The notes below the pieces were generated by a model. That model saw only the letters and a list, made by a program, of their open reading frames with translations. It was not told the DNA's origin and ran no database searches. From positions 1-9,977 of the forward strand of contig JAGOIM010000045.1 of the NCBI GenBank assembly GCA_017995665.1: a DNA stretch of 9,977 nt, in the 5' to 3' direction. Each line of letters begins with the position of its first letter. The stretch's first letter is position 1. The position numbers were made by a program, and so were the translations under genes. Shown one piece after another: positions 5,795 through 9,977 of this stretch. The stretch comes from Anaerolineaceae bacterium. GTDB lineage: Bacteria > Chloroflexota > Anaerolineae > Anaerolineales > Anaerolineaceae.

Positions 5795-7187
5795 ATCCTC
5801 TGTCAACCGGAAAAAATATCCTGAAGCTGGTTCCGTTCTCGGTATCAACGGTGATTTCTCCGCCATGCAATTCCACCACGGATTTCACAATCGAAAGCCC
5901 AATCCCGTGTTTGCCGTCAGGTCCTTTATAAAAACGCTCAAAGATATGAGGCAAATCTTCCGGGTCAATTCCGGCTCCGTCATCACTCACGATTACCTCA
6001 ACCCCATTTTTGCACTGATGGCAACTGAGTTTAATTTCGCTTTTGGCATAGCGTATGGCGTTAGAAATCAGGTTCGTGAAAGTTCGATAGAGGTGTTTTT
6101 CGTTATAATTCAAGAGCACAGCTTCTTGATCAAAATCAAAAATTATGTCAATTTCCTTTTTTTCTGCCATAGGTCGCAGATGTTCGGCACAAAGCGAAAG
6201 CGTTTCACGCAAATCGTTTTCTTCCATCTCCAAATTGCTATTGAGGGTATCAATTCGAGAAATATACAAAAGGTCCTCAACCAAAGTGCTCATTCGGTCA
6301 GTTTCTGAAACGATTGTTGCACCTGCTTCTTTGGGCGACATCAAACCAAGCTCCACACCTTCGGCAAAACTGCGAATCGATTGCAAAGGCGTACGCAACT
6401 CATGCGAAACATTCTGGAAAAAGAGTCGCTGATCCTTATCGTAGGCTTCCAGCCGCTCAGCGGACAAATTCATCGCATCGCCCAGTTCTTCAAATTCCTT
6501 ATCCTGAAAAGCAAATGCTCTCTGTCCAAAATTCCCCTTGCCAATCTCCTCAGCAAAACCAGACAATGCCTTCACCGGTGCCGAAATTGAGCCGGCAATC
6601 GTGTTGGCAATGATAAAACTAACCAACATCCCAACGACCATCACCACTCCCAAAGCCATATTGACGGTTTGGACAAGGTGGTTGATTCCGGCGACGCTGA
6701 CGTAAAAAACGAAGTAGAAATCGGGGAGCAGAGCGTCCGGAACCGTAGAGATATAATAGGCATCGTTGTCGGTTTTCACAAAAAGATAACGGGCTTCGCT
6801 CAAATCGGTGTTTTTAGACTTTAAAGAAGAAGCCATTTGCAAGATCTCATCAACTTCTTCTTCGCTCAGGTCTTTGTCGAAAGTCCAGACTTCATAAGCA
6901 GAATTGATTACCAACACCTGCCCGCGTTCTCCGAAACGCGGTTTCTTCTGGTGGGAGAGGTCAGGCAGGAAGGGATCCGTCCCATTTCCGGGTTGAAGTC
7001 CCTGGGGTGATCCAAAGGTTTGCACCAAATTATCAAGCTGATTTTGAACACTCGCCTTAATATAATTATTTATAAATAGATTAAAAGCAATAAAAACACT
7101 GGCGAAAACAACAAGCAGCAACAAGAGCAGCATGATAAAAATACGGGGCTTGAGCTGCCAACGCCGCCCCAAAAAATGCTTATTCAT
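5793..7187 (-). CDS. Membrane sensor histidine kinase (HAMP-HisKA-HATPase)
   Basis: This 464-residue protein has the standard EnvZ/PhoR-like plan. TM1 is about residues 16-38, an extracytoplasmic sensor region about 40-157, and TM2 about 174-197. HAMP follows (about 198-250), then the dimerisation helix with phospho-acceptor H262 in FFQNVSHELRTPLQ. The ATP-binding domain has the N box NLISNAIRY (N372, N376), the G1 box DDGAGI (402-407), HIFERFYKG, and the G2 box HGIGLSIV (427-434). All catalytic motifs are intact. The sensor region matches no ligand-binding fold I can name, though it is short and PAS/Cache-like in size. It starts inside the response regulator's last codons (ATGAATAA, 8-nt overlap) with AGGA 6 nt upstream, so the two are translationally coupled. 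The stimulus is unknown. Confidence 0.93.
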   Translation of the reverse strand: MNKHFLGRRWQLKPRIFIMLLLLLLVVFASVFIAFNLFINNYIKASVQNQLDNLVQTFGSPQGLQPGNGTDPFLPDLSHQKKPRFGERGQVLVINSAYEVWTFDKDLSEEEVDEILQMASSLKSKNTDLSEARYLFVKTDNDAYYISTVPDALLPDFYFVFYVSVAGINHLVQTVNMALGVVMVVGMLVSFIIANTIAGSISAPVKALSGFAEEIGKGNFGQRAFAFQDKEFEELGDAMNLSAERLEAYDKDQRLFFQNVSHELRTPLQSIRSFAEGVELGLMSPKEAGATIVSETDRMSTLVEDLLYISRIDTLNSNLEMEENDLRETLSLCAEHLRPMAEKKEIDIIFDFDQEAVLLNYNEKHLYRTFTNLISNAIRYAKSEIKLSCHQCKNGVEVIVSDDGAGIDPEDLPHIFERFYKGPDGKHGIGLSIVKSVVELHGGEITVDTENGTSFRIFFPVDRG

Positions 7188-7893
7188 CGTTTTCCTGAAT
7201 TTTTAGCCGAAAACCATAACCCCAAACTGCCTCAACCTGCACCTTGCTTTGCTCAAGTTTCTTGCGCAAACGGCGAACTGTATCATCCGTTGCCCGGGTG
7301 GCAATTTCAGTTTTGTAGCCCCAAATGTTTTCAAGCAATTCATCCCGCGAAACCGCACGGTCTTTCATTTCTACCATGTATCGCAAGAGTTCATATTCAT
7401 TTGGCGTGAGTGCTAATTCGTTTCCCGAAATTTTGACGATTTTACTCCCTGAATCGATGCTAAGGTCACCAAACTGAAGTACACGGTCGTCTTCCGGCTG
7501 TCCCTGATTTCCCTTTTCAAATTCGATTCGTCGAAAAATCGCTTTGACCCTCATCACGAGCGACATCGCAGAGAAAGGTTTTGTGAAATAATCATCGCTT
7601 CCAAGGCTTAGGCCCGTTGCGTAATCGAGGTCAGAATCACGAGCGGTCAGCATGATAATCGGCACGGTGGAAAGTTTGCGCAATTCGGTGCAAATCGTGA
7701 AACCATCGCTGCCGGGCATCATAACATCCAAAATCACCAGATTACAGGCTTCATTTTTAAAAGCCTCCAATAACAAATCCCCATTTTCAAAGGCAGTTAC
7801 CGCATAGCCCTCACTTACCAGGAAAGTTTTTAGCGCCTCGCGAATGTTGGGCTCGTCATCGGCAATATAGATACTTTTTTTCATCTCGCTCAT
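7180..7893 (-). CDS. OmpR/PhoB-family response regulator
   Basis: A 237-residue regulator, phosphorylated by the sensor kinase encoded just after it. The receiver domain (about 6-122) has the acidic pair D12/D13, phospho-acceptor D56 in LVILDVMMPG, T83 in IIMLTAR and K105 in DDYFTKPF. The winged-helix DNA-binding domain (about 138-233) has ALTPNEYELLRYM, RDELLENIWG, DDTVRRLRKKL and the closing WGYGFRL. All signature residues are present, so it should be a functional transcription factor. I chose ATG at 7893, 10 nt after AAGGA (7908-7904). TTG at 7899 is only 4 nt after it but remains possible and would add two residues. It is the first gene of a two-gene operon ending in the stem at 5763-5794. 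Target genes are unknown; the divergent PhzF-family gene is a candidate only by position. Confidence 0.93.
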   Translation of the reverse strand: MSEMKKSIYIADDEPNIREALKTFLVSEGYAVTAFENGDLLLEAFKNEACNLVILDVMMPGSDGFTICTELRKLSTVPIIMLTARDSDLDYATGLSLGSDDYFTKPFSAMSLVMRVKAIFRRIEFEKGNQGQPEDDRVLQFGDLSIDSGSKIVKISGNELALTPNEYELLRYMVEMKDRAVSRDELLENIWGYKTEIATRATDDTVRRLRKKLEQSKVQVEAVWGYGFRLKIQENDE

Positions 7894-7916
7894 AATCAAG
7901 AGTTCCTTAGTCTATT

Positions 7917-7922
7917 ATTATA
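7917..7922 (-). promoter_or_regulatory. Candidate -10 element of the two-component operon
   Basis: The minus strand carries an exact TATAAT 23 nt upstream of the ATG at 7893, giving a short leader. No clear -35 is seen. The divergent spacer to 8181 (about 290 nt) otherwise holds the heptad tract and the PhzF promoter; I see no gene in it. Confidence 0.5.
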
Positions 7923-8086
7923 CAAGCATTGCAATAGTAATCTTCCGAAATATGATTTGATTCCTGACGCAAAGCGTACGCAAAATGACAGTTTGAACTA
8001 AGCAAATTGCAGGCTTCGATATCCGGGTTGCCGCCGAGTTGGGTTGTCAACAAAAAATCGGACAAAAACTTAAGAGACACTGATTC

Positions 8087-8135
8087 TGTTTCCCGTTTTC
8101 CGCCACGGCGTCCTGTTACCTGTCAGCCGCTCCCG
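8087..8135 (-). repeat. Degenerate heptad repeat tract, about seven 7-bp units
   Basis: On the minus strand the 7-mers are CGGGAGC, GGCTGAC, AGGTAAC, AGGACGC, CGTGGCG, GAAAACG, GGAAACA. They are diverged but keep a G-rich start and AC/GC-type ending, and resemble the units at 3534-3568. The tract sits immediately upstream of the PhzF promoter. Confidence 0.4.
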
Positions 8136-8146
8136 GCAATTCAGGG

Positions 8147-8152
8147 TAAAAT
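8147..8152 (+). promoter_or_regulatory. Candidate -10 element of the PhzF-family gene
   Basis: TAAAAT lies in AATTCAGGGTAAAATAG, 29 nt before the start codon. The same block, with one G fewer, forms each arm of the inverted repeat at 1390-1424. No strong -35 is visible. Confidence 0.4.
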
Positions 8153-8181
8153 AGTTAAAATGTGACTGAAGGAGACTGAAA

Positions 8182-8979
8182 ATGAAATTTCCCTTTTATC
8201 AGGTAGATGCTTTCGCGGTGAAACCATTCAAAGGCAATCCCGCTGCTGTATTTTTGTTGGAAAGCGCCCGTGAAGACAGCTGGCTGCAAGCTGTCGCTGA
8301 GGAAATCAATCTCCCCGAAACTGCTTTCCTGCTCCCCAAAGGTCACGACTACCAACTTCGCTGGTTCACCCCCACTACCGAGGTTGACCTCTGTGGTCAT
8401 GCGACCATTGCCAGTGCCCATATCCTCTATGAATTTGGCTTTTATGACTTTGATGAAACCATCAACTTTCATACCCGCAGTGGCATCATAACTTCCACCT
8501 TCAACCGTGGCACAATCGAACTGGACATGCCCCGTCTTAATGTAAAACCGACCCCCATTCCTGAGGGCTTGCTCAACATTTTAGGCACGGAACCAGTGGC
8601 AACTTTCGTTTCCGATGCCAATACCCTAATTGCAGAAATGCCTACCGCAGAACACATCCGCTCATTTGTGCCTGATTTCAAAAAAATCGAAAAGCTCGAC
8701 TTCGAAGGGCTGGCAATCACCGCCCCCAGCGACGACCCGCGCTTTGATTTTATCTCGCGCTATTTCTCTCCGCGTGCCGGCATCCCCGAAGACCCGGTAA
8801 CCGGTATGGCACATTGCGCCTTAGGTCCCTACTGGGAAGCAAAACTCGGCAAATCGAACCTCCACGCCTATCAGGCTTCTGCTCGTGGCGGCGAAGTTTG
8901 GCTGCGCATTGCCCCCAGCCGCGTCTTCGTCGGCGGAAAAGCCGTTACCGTCCTTGCAGGAGAAATGTTGAGGCAATAA
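8182..8979 (+). CDS. PhzF-family isomerase/epimerase-like protein
   Basis: A 265-residue cytoplasmic protein of the PhzF family (diaminopimelate-epimerase-like two-domain fold). Family hallmarks are all present: YQVDAFAVKPFKGNPAAV (6-23), catalytic-type Glu E46 in LPETAFLL, LRWFTPTTEVDLCGHATIA (59-77, with D69 and H73), and GIPEDPVTGMAHCAL (200-214, D204). The usual GSAH is GMAH here. RGGEVWLRI (236-243) and VFVGGKAV close the second domain. PhzF itself isomerises a phenazine precursor, but most family members, such as YddE, have no known substrate. No phenazine genes are nearby, so I do not use the name phzF. AAGGAG lies 7 nt before ATG, an excellent ribosome site. It is a single-gene unit ending at the terminator at 9012-9061. 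Confidence 0.92.
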   Translation: MKFPFYQVDAFAVKPFKGNPAAVFLLESAREDSWLQAVAEEINLPETAFLLPKGHDYQLRWFTPTTEVDLCGHATIASAHILYEFGFYDFDETINFHTRSGIITSTFNRGTIELDMPRLNVKPTPIPEGLLNILGTEPVATFVSDANTLIAEMPTAEHIRSFVPDFKKIEKLDFEGLAITAPSDDPRFDFISRYFSPRAGIPEDPVTGMAHCALGPYWEAKLGKSNLHAYQASARGGEVWLRIAPSRVFVGGKAVTVLAGEMLRQ

Positions 8980-9011
8980 GCCTCGCAGCAGACGCAATAA
9001 AAAAGAAGCAA

Positions 9012-9061
9012 CAAAAGGCTTTTCAATTTCTCGCAAATTGGGTAGAAGCCTTTTGTTTTTT
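9012..9061 (+). terminator. Intrinsic terminator of the PhzF-family gene
   Basis: CAAAAGGCTT (9012-9021) pairs with AAGCCTTTTG (9046-9055) and is followed by six T (9056-9061), then GG and a further T5. The loop contains a minor AATTT/AAATT stem. It lies 33 nt past the stop codon. Confidence 0.8.
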
Positions 9062-9200
9062 GGTTTTTAGTTCCTCTCTCCATTATCATCTGAGGCTTAC
9101 TTTCAAGTGCTCACTTATGCTTAATTCATTGTTTAATACCATCTATCTCAGTAAAACGACCATCCATCGAGAATCGCTGGAAATTGAATCAACCTGTCTT

Positions 9201-9206
9201 TATAAT
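9201..9206 (+). promoter_or_regulatory. Candidate -10 element of the LytTR operon
   Basis: An exact TATAAT lies 24 nt before the LytTR start. AAAGG (9216-9220) is the ribosome site, with 9-nt spacing to ATG. The upstream stretch 9070-9195 shows no other gene and no clear pair of LytTR-type direct repeats. Confidence 0.5.
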
Positions 9207-9229
9207 CTCGTCAAGAAAGGAAAAAAACT

Positions 9230-9670
9230 ATGCAATTCGAAATAAAACTTGACCCGGCATACCAAGAACCCCATTGCATAATTCTCACTGCCAAGATGTC
9301 CGATGAGGTTCAAGCTCTCGTTCAACGATTAAGCGAAGCCCAGCCTGAACTCATCACAGGCTTGAAAGATGAGAAAATCGAGGTTCTCGAAATCAACGAG
9401 CTAATTCAGATTTATGCCAGTGAAGGCAAAGTTTTCGCTCTCAACCCGAACGGCAAATATCTCCTCAAGCTAAGGCTTTACGAGGTTGAAAAACGCCTCC
9501 CAACAAATCAGTTCGTCCGCATTTCGAACTCTGAAATTATCAATCTCAAAAATGTTAAAAATTTCGACCTAAGCATAACGGGCACAATTTGTGTCAAACT
9601 CTCCAACGGCAATACGACCTATGTCTCAAGAAGGTGCGTAGCCAAAATTAGAAAAATTCTTGGAATATGA
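9230..9670 (+). CDS. LytTR-domain DNA-binding transcriptional regulator
   Basis: A 146-residue protein that is essentially one LytTR DNA-binding domain (about residues 45-144) with a short N-terminal region (about 1-44) containing MSDEVQALVQRLSEAQ, a predicted helix. LytTR hallmarks are IEVLEINELIQIYASEGKV (50-68), LKLRLYEVEKRL, FVRISNSEIINLKNVKNF (94-111) and the closing TTYVSRRCVAKIRKIL. There is no receiver domain, so it is not a two-component regulator. This type is usually paired with a membrane protein that restrains it. The next gene, 8 nt downstream, is such a membrane protein, and autoregulation is the common pattern in the known HdrR/HdrM and BrsR/BrsM systems of streptococci. Target genes cannot be inferred. 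Confidence 0.92.
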   Translation: MQFEIKLDPAYQEPHCIILTAKMSDEVQALVQRLSEAQPELITGLKDEKIEVLEINELIQIYASEGKVFALNPNGKYLLKLRLYEVEKRLPTNQFVRISNSEIINLKNVKNFDLSITGTICVKLSNGNTTYVSRRCVAKIRKILGI

Positions 9671-9678
9671 GGTAAATA

Positions 9679-9977
9679 ATGAAAAAGAATGTTTTACAAC
9701 GTGCTTTAATGGGCCTTCCTCTCGGGATATGTCTCGGCTATGCCATAACAATACTCATTTCACTCATCATCGGAAACGGAGAATATTTTCCCGTCCCGCC
9801 CCAACTTGTTCTTGACCTGGGGAATGAAATTAATGCGGTTCTGGTGCAAACTTTGCTCTGCGGCATTCTGGGTGCCGGTTTTGCCGCAGCTTCTGTCATT
9901 TGGGAAATGGAAGATTGGAGTCTGGTAAAGCAAACCGGTCTCTACTTCCTAATCTCATCTCTGCTAATGATACCCGT
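9679..9977 (+). CDS. DUF3021-type membrane protein, partner of the LytTR regulator (cut by window end)
   Basis: The first 99 codons are present. Hydrophobic segments lie at about residues 10-32 (LMGLPLGICLGYAITIL), 54-76 (VLVQTLLCGILGAGFAA) and from about 86 on (GLYFLISSLLMIP), matching the first three of the four membrane spans of DUF3021 proteins. GAGG overlaps the LytTR stop codon and lies 6 nt before ATG, so the two genes form a tight operon with likely coupled translation. By analogy with streptococcal LytTR regulatory systems it probably binds and inhibits the LytTR protein at the membrane. The family call rests on topology, the EMEDWS-type loop and context. Confidence 0.75.
   Translation, partial: MKKNVLQRALMGLPLGICLGYAITILISLIIGNGEYFPVPPQLVLDLGNEINAVLVQTLLCGILGAGFAAASVIWEMEDWSLVKQTGLYFLISSLLMIP

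Noticed and set aside
9085..9200. Possible LytTR-binding direct repeats (ACTT-containing blocks near 9100-9116)
   Set aside because: The matches are short, poorly spaced and do not fit the known paired sites well enough to call.
8814..9245. 143-residue plus-strand open frame spanning the PhzF end, its terminator and the LytTR start
   Set aside because: It crosses an intrinsic terminator and two real genes in another frame.

Overview
The window looks like bacterial chromosome, most likely from Chloroflexota (Anaerolineae/Anaerolineaceae). This rests on gene content and style: secreted multidomain proteins of the M14 and M23 type, an extracellular protein ending in a FLPLIF-type tail (similar to the YLPL-type tails common on secreted Anaerolineae proteins), short AT-rich promoters and frequent TTG/GTG starts. 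I could not test the assignment by database search. No rRNA, tRNA, CRISPR array, transposase or phage gene is visible.

Layout. (1) 1-1342, minus: an M14 carboxypeptidase-like secreted protein, cut by the window edge, whose zinc and substrate residues appear to be lost. (2) 1343-1882: non-coding, holding a perfect 14-bp inverted repeat, a composite repeat with two REP-like hairpins, and the kinase terminator. (3) 1883-3442, minus: an orphan FGGY carbohydrate kinase. (4) 3443-3879: non-coding, holding a second, oppositely oriented copy of the composite repeat plus heptad repeats. (5) 3880-5691, plus: a secreted M23 peptidase-like protein with a P-domain and an Ig/cadherin-like domain. (6) 5793-7893, minus: a two-component pair, response regulator then histidine kinase, overlapping by 8 nt. 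(7) 8182-8979, plus: a PhzF-family enzyme with a clear terminator. (8) 9230-9977, plus: a LytTR regulator followed by a DUF3021-type membrane protein cut by the window edge.

The genes are mostly monocistronic with their own signals. The two clear operons are both regulatory: the OmpR-type regulator with its sensor kinase, and the LytTR/DUF3021 pair. No shared pathway is evident.

The most unusual content is the intergenic repeat family. Two copies sit in inverted orientation on either side of the FGGY kinase. Each has imperfect terminal inverted repeats that match each other within a copy, and an inner GTAG-headed hairpin with a loop of exactly 36 nt whose stem differs between copies but stays paired. 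That is the signature of a structure-constrained miniature element. One copy appears to carry an extra REP hairpin inserted in the opposite orientation.
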